This document shows, piece by piece, positions 25,563 to 35,650 of a stretch of DNA of 64,000 bases. Each line of letters opens with the position of its first letter. Within the stretch, counting starts at the first letter, position 1. This DNA comes from Erythrobacter sp. SDW2 (GTDB taxonomy: Bacteria; Pseudomonadota; Alphaproteobacteria; Sphingomonadales; Sphingomonadaceae), in NCBI RefSeq assembly GCF_021431965.1, contig NZ_CP090370.1:1922001-1986000 (forward strand), written 5' to 3'. The position numbers and the translations under genes are program-made. The notes below the pieces were generated by a model. It had not been told where the DNA came from, made no database searches, and was given only the letters and a program-made list of their open reading frames with translations.

Positions 25563-26381
25563 CTACTTGAGCGCGTTCGCCAATAATTTGTGCAGCTTCG
25601 AATGCAGCGCATCGTTCGCCGCCAGCACCTGCGCCGAATGGATCGGCTGCGAACGTCCGCGATAGTCCGTCACGAAGCCCCCCGCTTCGCGCACGAGCAG
25701 GCAGCCCGCGGCGGTATCCCAGTCGTTGAGGCCGCTTTCCCAGAACCCGTCATAGCGGCCAGCAGCGACCCATGCGAGATCGAGCGAGGCAGCGCCGAAG
25801 CGGCGGATGCCCGCAACTTCCGGCCCGATGGCACCGAAGATACGGCTCCACTCGGCGAAATCGCCGTGACCCTGGAACGGGATGCCGGTCGCGACCAGCG
25901 CTTCGGGCAGCGAGCGGCGCGCCGAAACGCGCAGACGCGCATCATGCAGCCATGCACCGCGGGTCTTTTCCGCCCAGAAGGTCTCGTCGGTGATCGGCTG
26001 GTAGATGACTCCGGCGGTGACTTCGCCCCAGCCCGAACCGTCGAGCTTCGGTTCCTGAACCGCGATGCTGATCGCGAAATGCGGGATGCCGTGGAGGAAG
26101 TTGCTGGTTCCGTCGAGCGGGTCGATGATCCAGCGCGGTTTCGACGGATCGCCTTCGATGATGCCCGCTTCTTCCAGCACAAAACCCCAGTCGGGCCGCG
26201 CGTGCAGCAGTTCGTCATAGATCGTGCGCTCGGCCACCTGGTCGGCCTTCGAAACGAAGTCGGCCGGTCCCTTGCGGCTGACCTGCAAATGCTCGATTTC
26301 GCCGAAGTCGCGACGCAGCTTGCCACCCGCCTTGCGCGCGGCTTTCTCCATCACCCGGATGAGACCCGATACGGCTGCCAT
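25563..26381 (-). CDS. suhB: Inositol-1-monophosphatase
   Basis: This 272-residue magnesium-dependent phosphatase of the inositol monophosphatase fold has the metal-binding motifs LEEAG, WIIDPLDGTSNFLHGIP (about residues 84-100) and NDWDTAAGCLLVREAGG. It dephosphorylates inositol phosphates or related sugar phosphates; SuhB also has rRNA-processing roles in other bacteria. It follows efp and a small unknown gene on the same strand with gaps of 26 and 19 bases. Confidence 0.92.
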   Translation of the reverse strand: MAAVSGLIRVMEKAARKAGGKLRRDFGEIEHLQVSRKGPADFVSKADQVAERTIYDELLHARPDWGFVLEEAGIIEGDPSKPRWIIDPLDGTSNFLHGIPHFAISIAVQEPKLDGSGWGEVTAGVIYQPITDETFWAEKTRGAWLHDARLRVSARRSLPEALVATGIPFQGHGDFAEWSRIFGAIGPEVAGIRRFGAASLDLAWVAAGRYDGFWESGLNDWDTAAGCLLVREAGGFVTDYRGRSQPIHSAQVLAANDALHSKLHKLLANALK

Positions 26382-26400
26382 TGGTAGTGATACTTTCCTG

Positions 26401-26751
26401 TCAGTCGAACGCGACGCGGATCGAGCCCGCGGTCAGTTCGATTTCGCCCCAACCGCTATCGATATGGGCGTAGTCTTCGGTGATCATCGCAGAGTGGATG
26501 ATACTGAGGTCCTGCTGCTCGCCTTCAACCACCTTGGTTTTGCGGATATGGAAATCATCCAGTTCGGCAAAGCGGACGAAGCCCTGCTTGTAGCAGCCAT
26601 CCTCGCCCGGCTGCGGTGGGACGAAGTCGGGATGATCGGCCTCGAGCCGGAAATCCATCTCCAGCGCCAGTGACTTGTCGTCGTAGATCACGCCGAGGAT
26701 GAAACTTCGGTCGAGATCGATCTTGTCGAGTTTGGGATGCCTGTCGGACAT
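26401..26751 (-). CDS. Conserved-looking hypothetical protein between efp and suhB
   Basis: This is a 116-residue acidic soluble protein (MSDRHPKLDKIDLDRSFILG...; FRLEADHPDFVPPQPGEDGCYKQGFVRF). It has no signal, membrane segment or recognised domain and looks like a small beta-rich protein. It is sandwiched in a probable efp-suhB operon. Confidence 0.65.
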   Translation of the reverse strand: MSDRHPKLDKIDLDRSFILGVIYDDKSLALEMDFRLEADHPDFVPPQPGEDGCYKQGFVRFAELDDFHIRKTKVVEGEQQDLSIIHSAMITEDYAHIDSGWGEIELTAGSIRVAFD

Positions 26752-26777
26752 GGCCGCCTCCGCTTGCTCCGCCTCAG

Positions 26778-27341
26778 TTAGCCGGCCTTGCCGACGTAGG
26801 CCTGTTCATACACGTCGACCACAATGCGCGTGCCGCTTTCGATATGCGGCGGGACCATGATCCGCACGCCATTGTCAAGGACGGCAGGTTTGTAGCTCGA
26901 AGATGCTGTCTGCCCCTTAACGACGGCGTCAGCTTCGACGATGGTCGCTTCGACCTGGTTGGGCAGTTCGACCGAGATCGGCCGCTCGTCCCACAGCTCG
27001 AGCATGACTTCCATGCCGTCCTGCAGGAACGGGCGGGCATCGCCCAGCAGGTCGCTCGGCAGGTTGATCTGCTCGTAGGTGTCCTTGTCCATGAACACCA
27101 GCATCTCGCCGTCTTCGTAGAGGAACTGGTAGTCCTTGGTATCGAGACGGACCTTCTCGACCGTGTCCGCGCTGCGGAAGCGGACATTGGTCTTGCGGCC
27201 ATCGATGAGGTTCTTCATCTCGACCTGCATATAGGCTCCGCCCTTGCCTGGCTGGGTATGCTGGATCTTGGCGACCTTCCAGATGCCGCCTTCATACTCG
27301 AGGATATTGCCGGGACGGATGTCCACGCCGCTGATTTTCAT
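26778..27341 (-). CDS. efp: Elongation factor P
   Basis: This 187-residue, three-domain tRNA-shaped factor relieves ribosome stalling at consecutive prolines. The tip loop reads [11 protein letters not shown] with lysine 33 as the residue normally modified. The signature [11 protein letters not shown] closes the protein. The modifying enzymes are not in the window. It is the first gene of a probable operon with the unknown protein and suhB. Confidence 0.96.
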   Translation of the reverse strand: MKISGVDIRPGNILEYEGGIWKVAKIQHTQPGKGGAYMQVEMKNLIDGRKTNVRFRSADTVEKVRLDTKDYQFLYEDGEMLVFMDKDTYEQINLPSDLLGDARPFLQDGMEVMLELWDERPISVELPNQVEATIVEADAVVKGQTASSSYKPAVLDNGVRIMVPPHIESGTRIVVDVYEQAYVGKAG

Positions 27342-27470
27342 GTCGAAGAGCCTTCAGTGAGGTGTCTGCGCATCGGCACAGCACGGTATTGCGAGCGCCC
27401 CATAGCGAGGTGGTCACCTGCGGGCAAGGTTGGTGGCGCTATCGGCGCTCGCATGGTAGAGGCTCGACCC

Positions 27471-27833
27471 GTGAAACGCGCACTCATCCTGCTTTGCACC
27501 ACCCTCGCGGTCCCTGCCTTCGCCCAGAATGGCGCGCCGCTCGGCACCTTGCCTGTGGGTCGCTACCAGTGCTCGCTGCCCGGTGACGCCGGTGGCGCCG
27601 CGTGGCTGCCCATCGAAGGCAAGAAGTTCTCGATCAAGAACGCCTCGCGCTATCTCCATGAGGATGGAGAGGGGACATATCTGCTAGCGGGGGACGATCT
27701 GGTGTTCACCCGCGGCCCGATGAAGGACGAACGCTACCGGCGGACGGGTGCCAGCATGCTGCGAATGAAGAACGCCGACGGCACTCTCAGCCGTATCCGC
27801 TGCGTGCGCACCGGCCCGCTGCAATCGGATTAA
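27471..27833 (+). CDS. Small secreted hypothetical protein
   Basis: This 120-residue protein has a signal peptide (start GTG 27471, then KRALILLCTTLAVPAFAQ). ATG 27453 is an alternative start, but AGAGG fits the GTG better. The mature part has a PVGRYQCSLPGDAGG... opening and two cysteines (CSL and RIRCVR), possibly a disulfide. The family is not recognised. It is divergent from efp and overlaps the thiE stop by four bases. Confidence 0.65.
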   Translation: MKRALILLCTTLAVPAFAQNGAPLGTLPVGRYQCSLPGDAGGAAWLPIEGKKFSIKNASRYLHEDGEGTYLLAGDDLVFTRGPMKDERYRRTGASMLRMKNADGTLSRIRCVRTGPLQSD

Positions 27834-28450
27834 GCGCGGATCGCCCTGGCAAAGGCCTCGACCGCGGCCCCCTCATCAGCGTTCCATACAGCGCCCGATA
27901 CGGCGAGGAAGTCGGCGCCGGCCTCAACCAGGGGGCGGCAGTTTTGCGGCGTGATGCCTCCAATCGCGACGCACGGTATCTCGAACAGGGTCGACCACCA
28001 TTCGAGGATTTCCGGTTCGGGTCGATGCTCGGTTTCCTTGGTGCCCGACGGGAAGAAGGCACCGAAGGCGACATAGTCCGCACCGCGCTCACCCGCTTCC
28101 ATCGCCAGGTGCTTGGAGGAATGGCACGTCACGCCGATCTGAGCCTCGCGGCCCAGATGCTCGCGGGCATCCTTGGGATCGCCATCGCCCTGCCCCAGGT
28201 GCACCCCATCGGCCTTGAGCCGTTTGGCCAGGGCAATGCTATCATTGACGATGAAAGCCACGTCCCGCTCGGCACAAATCGCCTGCAAGGGATCGGCGAG
28301 CCGCGCCGCCTCGTGCTGGTCCAGCCCTTTCACGCGAAACTGGAACGCAGTCACGATTCCGTCGCCCGCATCGATGGCGCGCGCGAGCCGCTGGGGAAAA
28401 TCACCATCCACATCGAGTGGTGAAATCAGGTAGAGCTGGCAATCGGTCAT
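27830..28450 (-). CDS. thiE: Thiamine phosphate synthase
   Basis: This 206-residue TIM-barrel enzyme joins hydroxymethylpyrimidine diphosphate and thiazole phosphate. Motifs are FQFRVKGLDQHEA, FIVNDSIALAKRLKADGVHLGQGDG, GVTCHSS and PCVAIGGITPQNC. The start at 28450 has GGAG six bases upstream. No other thiamine gene or TPP riboswitch is seen nearby. Some short ThiE-like proteins are TenI-type; the substrate motif favours ThiE but is not decisive. Confidence 0.88.
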   Translation of the reverse strand: MTDCQLYLISPLDVDGDFPQRLARAIDAGDGIVTAFQFRVKGLDQHEAARLADPLQAICAERDVAFIVNDSIALAKRLKADGVHLGQGDGDPKDAREHLGREAQIGVTCHSSKHLAMEAGERGADYVAFGAFFPSGTKETEHRPEPEILEWWSTLFEIPCVAIGGITPQNCRPLVEAGADFLAVSGAVWNADEGAAVEAFARAIRA

Positions 28451-28528
28451 GGCGCGCTCCGTATCGCGATAAGGACGCGTCGTCGACATTCAGATTCAGG
28501 CAATCCGCATGCGCGCTATCTTGCCTCC

Positions 28529-28927
28529 ATGAACCGCATGATCCGCCTCGGGCTCCCCGCCCTGCTCGCACCGCTCGCCGCCTGCGCCGTTATTCCTGAC
28601 GCGCCCATCGTCGAAGGGACCCCGCGCGCCGAACTGTCCCCGGTGGCGCTGGGCCAGCCCGTTTATGTCGGTGATGTGGTCGTCACGCCCAAGCGCGTCG
28701 TCGAGGACAGCCGATGCCCCATGAACGCGCGCTGCGTCTGGGCCGGCCGGTTGATTGTCGAGACCCGCATCGATGGCGCTGGCTGGCGCGACACGGCCAA
28801 CATCACGCTGGGCGAAACCTATGCCACCCATGGGCAGGTCGTCGCCCTGGTGTCGGGAGAACCTGGCCGGATGACGAACGAGGAAACCGCGCCGTCGCAA
28901 TACCGGTTCGTCTACGAGCCGCGCTGA
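28529..28927 (+). CDS. Hypothetical lipoprotein
   Basis: This 132-residue protein has a lipoprotein signal MNRMIRLGLPALLAPLAAC, with the lipobox cysteine at 19. The rest contains DSRCPMNARCVWAGRLIVETRI, a pattern found in small envelope lipoproteins of sphingomonads. The function is unknown. It is convergent with the aldolase gene, the two stops being three bases apart. Confidence 0.7.
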   Translation: MNRMIRLGLPALLAPLAACAVIPDAPIVEGTPRAELSPVALGQPVYVGDVVVTPKRVVEDSRCPMNARCVWAGRLIVETRIDGAGWRDTANITLGETYATHGQVVALVSGEPGRMTNEETAPSQYRFVYEPR

Positions 28928-28930
28928 TTC

Positions 28931-29815
28931 TCAGACGGACGCAGCGGCGATCTGGTCGATCGCCTTGCCGAGAACGTTGTCGAATTCCTCGTCCGACTGC
29001 CCCTTGCGCAGGTCTTGCAGGAGCCCGCGACTGAAGCTGGCGATCATGCCCGGGTTCTTGGCGAGTTCCTCGCAGGCCTTGTCGGTCGAATAGCCCCCTG
29101 ACAGGGCCACAACGCGCAGCACCTTCTGATGACGGGTGAGTTCCGTGTAGAGGCCCGCGGTCTTGGGGATCGAAAGCTTGAGCATCACCTGCTGGCCTTC
29201 CGGAAGAGCATCGAGACCTTCATAGATCGCGTCGAGCATAACAGCCTCGCCATCGGCGCGGTCTTCGGCCGTGATGTCATATTCCGGTTCGAGGATCGGC
29301 ATCAGCCCCGCGGCAAGGATGCGCGCGCCTTCGGCAAATTGCTGATGCACCACGGCCTTGATGCCGGCGGCGTTGTTCGATTTGATGACAGAGCGCATCT
29401 TGGTCCCGAACACGCCCAGTTCCTTAGCCCGCGCGCACATGTCCTCGAGGCCCGGATTGGGCTTCATCAGCTGCGCCCCGTCACGTTCGTCCTCGAGCCC
29501 CTTGTCGACCTTCAGAAAAGGAACGATGCCGCGTTCCTTGAGGCGCGCGGAAACGGGCTTGCCGCCGCTGGTCCCCTCCATGGTTTTCTCGAACAGGATC
29601 GCGCCGATGACCTTGCCATTGCCGAAGCACGGACTTTCGATGATCCGGCTGCGCATGGCGTGGATCTGGGCGAACATCTCGTCATCGCCCGACCATTCGC
29701 TGTCCTCGACCCCGTAGCCGCGAAGCGCCTTCGGGGTCGATCCGCCCGACTGGTCAAGTGCAGCGATAAACCCCTGGCCGGTGGCGATGCGGGCGGTCAT
29801 TTCCTGAAAGTTCAT
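28931..29815 (-). CDS. fda: Fructose-bisphosphate aldolase, class I
   Basis: This 294-residue Schiff-base aldolase cleaves fructose-1,6-bisphosphate. It contains GFIAALDQSGGSTPKAL, ILFEKTMEG, FLKVDKGL, EPEYDI and KLSIPK, and the late ALSGGYSTDKACEELA, as in bacterial class I fructose-bisphosphate aldolases. The start at 29815 gives the usual length. It is the last gene of the run tkt-gap-pgk-thioesterase-oxygenase-aldolase, with 81 bases to the gene before it, so it could also have its own promoter. Confidence 0.93.
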   Translation of the reverse strand: MNFQEMTARIATGQGFIAALDQSGGSTPKALRGYGVEDSEWSGDDEMFAQIHAMRSRIIESPCFGNGKVIGAILFEKTMEGTSGGKPVSARLKERGIVPFLKVDKGLEDERDGAQLMKPNPGLEDMCARAKELGVFGTKMRSVIKSNNAAGIKAVVHQQFAEGARILAAGLMPILEPEYDITAEDRADGEAVMLDAIYEGLDALPEGQQVMLKLSIPKTAGLYTELTRHQKVLRVVALSGGYSTDKACEELAKNPGMIASFSRGLLQDLRKGQSDEEFDNVLGKAIDQIAAASV

Positions 29816-29896
29816 GGGTATTCGTGTCCTGTCTACGCTTCGCGTGCATACGTATGCGCGGCCCAATAGCCACCAGAACCGCAACGGGCAACGGGA

Positions 29897-30544
29897 TTAA
29901 CTGCGGTTATCGGCCGTCAGTGCCGCCACAAGGTTGATCGCGATCGAGATCCGCGTCCCCTCGCCTTGGAAAGGCCGCACAGCATGCTGCAACCAGCTTG
30001 GAAACATCACAATCATGCCAGTCTTGGGACGGATCGAAAGCTCTGTCTGTTGTGGTTGCCCGTTCGCCTCAAGCATTCGCAGGTCCGGTGCTGTCATGCG
30101 AACCATCGGCATACGCGGGTCGAGCAATTGCAGTTCACCGCCCAGTGCCGGACTCGCATCGCCGTTGTAGCCATCGTCGATATAGGCAACTGCCGACCAG
30201 AAGCTGCCCGGATGGAAATGGTACTGGTTGGCGTGACCCTTGTGGCTGACGTTGGCCCACATCTCGGGGATCCAGCCGAAGAGGTTCGCCTGCGGACTCT
30301 TGGCATCGAGTGTCTGGGCATCGGCCATCTGCATCGCCTTGAAAGCGAGCGCGCGGGCCGCCTCCCCGCCCCAATCGATCATCTGCGTGTTGGAGTGCCA
30401 CCCGCCGATATTGGAGATAGAAATACCCCTGTCATCGCGCGCATGCTCGGCCTCGATGGCCTGTCGCAGAGCCATGATCCCCGCCTCGCTCTGCAATGTA
30501 TCGACAACGAAGGGTGTCGAAAACAGGCGGCGGGTTTCGGCCAC
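29897..30544 (-). CDS. Putative 2-oxoglutarate/Fe(II) oxygenase (TIGR02466-like)
   Basis: This 215-residue protein resembles the TIGR02466 putative 2OG-Fe(II) oxygenase family. It has GGWHSNTQMIDWGG, then NQYHFHPGSFWSAVAYID with candidate metal-binding histidines, and MIVMFPSWLQHAVRPFQGEGTRISIAINL holding the distal histidine and the arginine expected to bind 2-oxoglutarate. The substrate is unknown. It starts two bases after the thioesterase gene inside the glycolytic operon, which is unusual company. Confidence 0.8.
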   Translation of the reverse strand: MAETRRLFSTPFVVDTLQSEAGIMALRQAIEAEHARDDRGISISNIGGWHSNTQMIDWGGEAARALAFKAMQMADAQTLDAKSPQANLFGWIPEMWANVSHKGHANQYHFHPGSFWSAVAYIDDGYNGDASPALGGELQLLDPRMPMVRMTAPDLRMLEANGQPQQTELSIRPKTGMIVMFPSWLQHAVRPFQGEGTRISIAINLVAALTADNRS

Positions 30545-30546
30545 GG

Positions 30547-31005
30547 TCAGTCGTTCCGCCGTCCGACCTTGCGAACGATGCCGTTGAAACGCAGCGCGGC
30601 CTTGCCATCGGCTGTGACGATGCCGGCGATGAAGATCGTCTTGCCGCCGCCGCGCACGACCTCGCCCCGCGCCTCGACCAGCTGGCCGACATAGACAGGC
30701 TCGAGGAAATCGCCGGTCAGGCTGAGCGTTACCGCATGGTGTTCGAGCAGCTCATCCCGGGCGATCGAGAACAATGCGCCATCGGCGAAGGTCATCAAAC
30801 AGCCGCCGTGCATGAAGCCCGCGCCGTTCATGTGGCGCTGCTCCGCGCGGAAGGCGACCAGTATGCTGCCGTCGTCTTCGCGCTTCTCGTAGAAGGGTCC
30901 GGCGCGGTCCTCGAAAGGATCGCCGTGCCAATAGGTCCACCCGGCGAACTCACCCTCGGTGCAGGGCCTGCGCCCGCCTACGTTCTCTGGCGGCTGTTCG
31001 CTCAT
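30547..31005 (-). CDS. PaaI-family hotdog thioesterase
   Basis: This 152-residue single-hotdog acyl-CoA thioesterase-like protein has the core [23 protein letters not shown], containing the HGG motif typical of PaaI-type enzymes, and ends [23 protein letters not shown]. Its start overlaps the pgk stop as ATGA, so translation is coupled. The substrate is unknown. Confidence 0.85.
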   Translation of the reverse strand: MSEQPPENVGGRRPCTEGEFAGWTYWHGDPFEDRAGPFYEKREDDGSILVAFRAEQRHMNGAGFMHGGCLMTFADGALFSIARDELLEHHAVTLSLTGDFLEPVYVGQLVEARGEVVRGGGKTIFIAGIVTADGKAALRFNGIVRKVGRRND

Positions 31006-32201
31006 GCCTGGAGCGCCTTGACCCCCGGCAGTTCCTTGCCTTCCATCCATTCGAGGAAGGCCCCGCCTGCGGTAGAGATATAGGTCACATCGTCGGTTAC
31101 ACCGGCATGGGCCAGCGCCGCGACAGTATCGCCGCCGCCCGCAACGGAGATCAGCGAACCATCCTGGGTCAGGGCCGCAGCGGTTCGCGCAAGCGCGACC
31201 GTGGCGGCATCGAAAGGCTCGATCTCGAATGCGCCCAGCGGGCCGTTCCACACGAGTGTGCGGCAGGTCTTGAGCACATCGCCCAGCGCCTCGACCGCCT
31301 GCGGGCCGACGTCGAGGATCATCTCGTCTGCGGCGACCTCGTGGACGTTGCAGGTGCGCAGCGACGGCGGATTGGCGGCAAACTCCTTCGCCACCACGAC
31401 GTCATAGGGCAAATGCACCGTGCAGCCGGCATGGTCGGCCGCGTCCATGATGGCGTTGGCGGTAGCGGCCAGATCATGCTCGCACAGGCTCTTGCCGACA
31501 TCGACCCCGCGCGCGGCGAGGAAAGTGTTCGCCATGCCCCCGCCGATGATGAGGTGCTGCACCTTGCCGACGAGGTTCTGCAGCACGTCGAGCTTGGTCG
31601 AAACCTTGGCCCCGCCAACCACTGCGGCCACCGGCGTCTGCGGAGTGCCGAGCGCGGCGTCGAGCGCCTTCAGTTCCGCCTCCATTGCGCGACCGGCATA
31701 GGCCGGAAGCACATGCGCCAGCCCTTCGGTCGAGGCATGGGCGCGATGGGCGGCGCTGAAAGCGTCGTTGACGTAGAAATCGCCATGTACCGCGATCGCC
31801 TTGGCGAAGGCAGGATCATTGGCTTCCTCGCCCGGCCAGAAGCGGACATTGTCGAGCAGCCCGATGTCGCCATTGCCGAGAATGCCGATCGACTGTTCGA
31901 CCACCGGGCCGCTGACCTCGGGGATGAACATGATCTCGCGATCAAGCACCCGCTCGACATCGCCCTGCACCATGCTGGTGCTCATGGTCGAATGCCGCGC
32001 CCCCTTGGGTCGCCCGAAATGGGCAAGCAGGAGGACCTTGGCGCCTTTTGCCGACAGTTCGAGAATGGTCGGTTTGACCGCTTCCACCCGCGTGACATCG
32101 CTCGCCCGGCCTTCGTGCATCGGCAGGTTGAGGTCGACGCGGACAAGCGCGACCTTGCCGGTTACGTCGCCAAGGTCGTCAAGGGTTTTGAAGGCGGCCA
32201 T
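31002..32201 (-). CDS. pgk: Phosphoglycerate kinase
   Basis: This 399-residue cytoplasmic enzyme transfers phosphate between 1,3-bisphosphoglycerate and ADP. The N-terminal signature [13 protein letters not shown], the [10 protein letters not shown] segment, the [12 protein letters not shown] lysine region and the C-terminal GGGDTVAAL loop are all present. It lies 12 bases after gap and is coupled to the thioesterase gene downstream. Confidence 0.97.
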   Translation of the reverse strand: MAAFKTLDDLGDVTGKVALVRVDLNLPMHEGRASDVTRVEAVKPTILELSAKGAKVLLLAHFGRPKGARHSTMSTSMVQGDVERVLDREIMFIPEVSGPVVEQSIGILGNGDIGLLDNVRFWPGEEANDPAFAKAIAVHGDFYVNDAFSAAHRAHASTEGLAHVLPAYAGRAMEAELKALDAALGTPQTPVAAVVGGAKVSTKLDVLQNLVGKVQHLIIGGGMANTFLAARGVDVGKSLCEHDLAATANAIMDAADHAGCTVHLPYDVVVAKEFAANPPSLRTCNVHEVAADEMILDVGPQAVEALGDVLKTCRTLVWNGPLGAFEIEPFDAATVALARTAAALTQDGSLISVAGGGDTVAALAHAGVTDDVTYISTAGGAFLEWMEGKELPGVKALQA

Positions 32202-32213
32202 CAGTCGATCACC

Positions 32214-33221
32214 TCAGAGGAAGCTCGCCACCACGCCCGAGGTGTCGATCATGCGGTTGGAGAAGCCCCATTCGTTGTCATACCAGCTGACGACTCGGGC
32301 GAGCTTACCTTCAAGAACAGCGGTCTCGAGGCTGTCGACGGTCGAGCTGGCCGGGTGATGGTTGAAGTCGCTGCTCACCAGCGGCTGCGTGGTATAGTCT
32401 AGCACGCCCTTCATCGGGCCTTCGGCGGCAGCCTTCAGCGCGGCGTTGAGCTCTTCGGCGGTCGTCTCACGACCGGGGACGAAGGTCAGGTCGATCAGGC
32501 TGACATTGGGGGTCGGAACGCGGACCGACGAACCGTCGAGCTTGCCCTTGAGTTCCGGCAGCACGAGACCGACCGCACGGGCTGCACCGGTAGTGGTCGG
32601 GATCATGTTCTGCGCTCCGCCCCGCGCCCGGCGCATGTCGCTGTGCATCTGGTCGAGGATGCGCTGGTCGTTGGTGTAGCTGTGGATCGTGGTCATGAAA
32701 CCGCGCTCGATCCCCACCAGCTCGTGCAGCACCTTGGCTACCGGAGCGAGGCAGTTGGTGGTGCAGCTGGCGTTCGAGATGATGTCATCGTCGGCGGTCA
32801 ACGTGTCATGGTTGACGCCATACACCACGGTCTTCGAAACCCCCGTTGCCGGAGCCGAGATCACCACGCGCTTGGCACCGGCGGCGATATGCCGACGGGC
32901 CGCTTCGTCCGACTGGAAGAAACCGGTGCATTCCATCACCAGGTCGATGCCCATGTCCTTGTGCGGCAGATCGCCCGGATTGCGCGCGCTGGTCACATGG
33001 ATGCGCTTGCCGTTGACGATCAGGTCGTTGCCATCGACGTCCACGGTGCCCGGGAAGCGGCCATGGGTGCTGTCGAAACCGAACAGCAGCGCGTTGGCCT
33101 TGGTATCGGCGAGATCGTTGATGCTGACCAGCTCGAGATCATGGTCGGTCCGCTCCAGCAGAGCGCGCGCGACGAGGCGTCCAATGCGCCCGAAACCGTT
33201 GATGGCAACCTTGGTGGTCAT
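32214..33221 (-). CDS. gap: Glyceraldehyde-3-phosphate dehydrogenase, type I
   Basis: This is a 335-residue enzyme with NAD-binding INGFGRIGRLVARALLE at the N-terminus, the catalytic cysteine in SNASCTTNCLAP (about residue 155) and the SWYDNEWGFSNRM end. The start at 33221 has AGGAG nine bases upstream. The open frame upstream is not used. It lies 14 bases after tkt and 12 bases before pgk. Coenzyme preference cannot be told with certainty; the order tkt-gap-pgk resembles Calvin-cycle clusters but no RuBisCO gene is present. Confidence 0.96.
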   Translation of the reverse strand: MTTKVAINGFGRIGRLVARALLERTDHDLELVSINDLADTKANALLFGFDSTHGRFPGTVDVDGNDLIVNGKRIHVTSARNPGDLPHKDMGIDLVMECTGFFQSDEAARRHIAAGAKRVVISAPATGVSKTVVYGVNHDTLTADDDIISNASCTTNCLAPVAKVLHELVGIERGFMTTIHSYTNDQRILDQMHSDMRRARGGAQNMIPTTTGAARAVGLVLPELKGKLDGSSVRVPTPNVSLIDLTFVPGRETTAEELNAALKAAAEGPMKGVLDYTTQPLVSSDFNHHPASSTVDSLETAVLEGKLARVVSWYDNEWGFSNRMIDTSGVVASFL

Positions 33222-33235
33222 GGAAGAACTCCTGC

Positions 33236-35215
33236 TTACGCCTTGATCTTGTTGACAATCTGCGGGACGATTGCGTCCGCCGTGAAACCGAATTTCTCGT
33301 AAAGAACCTCTGCCGGAGCCGAGGCACCGAAGCGGTCGAGCCCGATCTTGATCCCGTCCGCGCCGACGTAGCGGTCCCAGCCATAGGTGGCCGCTGCTTC
33401 GACCGAAACTTTGAGGACATCGGCCGGAAGGATGTCCGCACGATAGGCGGGGTCCTGTTCGTCGAACAATTCGGTACTGACCATCGAGACGACGTCGGCC
33501 CCGATGCCCTGCTCTTCCAGTTTCGCTGCACATTCAGCGGCGATGTGGAGTTCGGAACCGGTCGAAACGAGCACGACCTTGCGGGCGTTCTCAGCGCTCT
33601 TGATGCGATAGGCGCCCTTGGCCGAGAGGTTCTCGTCCGCGGCCTGGAGTCGCATCTGCGGCAGGTTCTGGCGGCTCAGCGCGAGAACGGTCGGGCGGTC
33701 CATCTGCTTGAGCGCGATTTCCCAGCATTCGGCAGTTTCGATTGCATCAGCCGGGCGCATCACGAGCAAATTCGGCATCGCCCGCAAAGATGCGAGATGC
33801 TCGACCGGCTGATGGGTCGGGCCGTCTTCGCCGAGGCCGATACTGTCATGGGTCATGACGTAGATCACCCGGCACTGCTGCAGCGCCGAAAGCCGGATAG
33901 CGCCGCGGGCATAGTCGGTGAAGACCAGGAAGGTGCCGCCGTAGGGGATGACCCCGCCGTGCAGCGCCATGCCGTTCATCGCCGCAGCCATGCCGAACTC
34001 GCGGATGCCCCAGTAGAGATAACGCCCGCTGTAATTGTCGGCCATGAAGGGTTCGATTCCACCGGCCTTGGTGTTGTTCGACCCGGTAAGATCGGCGCTG
34101 CCGCCGATGGTTTCGGGCACGCGCGGATTGATTTCGGCCAGCGCCATCTCGCTGGCCTTGCGGGTCGCCACCTTGACCGGGTTGGCGATCAACTGGGCGA
34201 GGTAGTCGTCCATCGCCGCGCTTGCGGGCAGTTCACCCGCCATTCGGCGGAGGAACTCGGCCTTAAGATCGCTGGCCTCAAGCCTGGTTGCCCAGGCACC
34301 GTGCGCTTCGCGACCACGATCGCCAATCGAATGCCACTCGCCGAGGATACCCTCAGGAATGACGAAGGGTTCTGCTTCCCAGCCCAGCACTTCTCGAGCT
34401 GCAGCAATCTCGTCGGGGCCGAGCGGCGCGCCGTGGGTGGCGCTGGTGCCCTGCTTGTTGGGCGCGCCCTTGCCGATGATCGTTTTGCAGGCGATCAGCG
34501 AAGGGCGCGGATCGGCGATCGCTCCGTCAATGGCGCGAGCGATATCGGCGAAATCATGCCCGTCGCATTCGGCGACATGCCACCCGGTCGCTTCATAGCG
34601 GGCGCGGATGTTCTCGCTGGTCGAAAGGTCGGTCGCGCCGTCGATGGTGATGGCATTGTCGTCCCACAGCACATTGAGGCGGCCAAGCTTGTGGTGCCCG
34701 GCAAGCCCGATCGCTTCGTGGTTGATACCCTCCATCAGACAGCCGTCGCCCGCGATCACCCACGTGCGGTGATCGACGAGGTCGTCACCGAAGGTTGCAT
34801 TAAGGTGCCGCTCGGCCATCGCCATGCCGACTGCCATGGCCAGACCCTGACCCAGCGGGCCGGTGGTGCATTCTACACCATCGAGAAGGAAGTTTTCCGG
34901 GTGCCCGGCACAGGGACTGCCGAGCTGGCGGAAGTTGCGGATATCGTCCATCGTTGGCTGGGCATAGCCGGTCAGATGCAGCAGGCTGTAGATCAGCATC
35001 GAGCCGTGGCCCGCGCTCAGGACGAAGCGGTCCCGGTCCGCCCATTTCGGATCGGACGGGTCGAACTTGAGATACTGCGACCACAGCACTGTCGCGACGT
35101 CGGCCATCCCCATCGGCATCCCGGGGTGGCCCGAATTAGCCGCCTGCACCGCATCCATCGAAAGCGCCCGGATAGCGTTGGCCATCGGGGCAAGGCGTGC
35201 GGGATCGAGACTCAT
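33236..35215 (-). CDS. tkt: Transketolase
   Basis: This 659-residue thiamine-diphosphate enzyme of the pentose-phosphate pathway shows [21 protein letters not shown], the cofactor motif [23 protein letters not shown] with the later LWDDN, and the [23 protein letters not shown] block. The start at 35215 (MSLDPARL) gives the normal length. It leads the operon with gap and pgk. Confidence 0.96.
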   Translation of the reverse strand: MSLDPARLAPMANAIRALSMDAVQAANSGHPGMPMGMADVATVLWSQYLKFDPSDPKWADRDRFVLSAGHGSMLIYSLLHLTGYAQPTMDDIRNFRQLGSPCAGHPENFLLDGVECTTGPLGQGLAMAVGMAMAERHLNATFGDDLVDHRTWVIAGDGCLMEGINHEAIGLAGHHKLGRLNVLWDDNAITIDGATDLSTSENIRARYEATGWHVAECDGHDFADIARAIDGAIADPRPSLIACKTIIGKGAPNKQGTSATHGAPLGPDEIAAAREVLGWEAEPFVIPEGILGEWHSIGDRGREAHGAWATRLEASDLKAEFLRRMAGELPASAAMDDYLAQLIANPVKVATRKASEMALAEINPRVPETIGGSADLTGSNNTKAGGIEPFMADNYSGRYLYWGIREFGMAAAMNGMALHGGVIPYGGTFLVFTDYARGAIRLSALQQCRVIYVMTHDSIGLGEDGPTHQPVEHLASLRAMPNLLVMRPADAIETAECWEIALKQMDRPTVLALSRQNLPQMRLQAADENLSAKGAYRIKSAENARKVVLVSTGSELHIAAECAAKLEEQGIGADVVSMVSTELFDEQDPAYRADILPADVLKVSVEAAATYGWDRYVGADGIKIGLDRFGASAPAEVLYEKFGFTADAIVPQIVNKIKA

Positions 35216-35422
35216 GGGCAGGTGGCTCCGGCAATGTGGCAATCGGCATAGAAAGCAGGGTCCGATTCGCTCGCGCGCACCCTTTGCGAAAGGCGTTTGC
35301 CGAGGTCAAGGACAGCGCGGGTTGGGTCCACTATAGCCAACTGACCGCACGCTTCGCCCGACTTATCAACAGGCCCGCCCAAGGCTTTGCCTCTGCACGA
35401 TAAAGGCGATAAATCACTCGCC

Positions 35423-35650
35423 ATGGAAGGGGAACGCATCGAAACGGCTGTGCAGCGGATCGAGCAGGCACTGGCTCGCATTTCCGCCATCGCCGATAAA
35501 GGACCGCCCACAGTCCCACCGATGCAAGGAGCCCCGGCGGCTGTGCCGCCCAACGTCCTCCAGTTGGTGACGCGCCATGAAACCCTGCGCGAAGCCGTGC
35601 TTGCCGAACTAGAGCGGCTCGACGAGATAATCGGGAAGCTCGAGGGATGA
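35423..35650 (+). CDS. Small coiled-coil protein upstream of zapA
   Basis: This is a 75-residue protein with two helices (GERIETAVQRIEQALARISAIA and RHETLREAVLAELERLDEIIGKLEG) joined by a proline-rich linker. It resembles DUF4164-type small proteins often found before zapA in alphaproteobacteria. ATG 35423 is preferred over the TTG at 35387. Its stop overlaps the zapA start as ATGA, so the two are coupled and may interact. Confidence 0.7.
   Translation: MEGERIETAVQRIEQALARISAIADKGPPTVPPMQGAPAAVPPNVLQLVTRHETLREAVLAELERLDEIIGKLEG

Noticed and set aside
33236-35215. tkt-gap-pgk as a Calvin-cycle (CO2-fixing) cluster
   Set aside because: No RuBisCO, phosphoribulokinase or cbb regulator is present; the genes fit ordinary glycolysis and pentose-phosphate metabolism.
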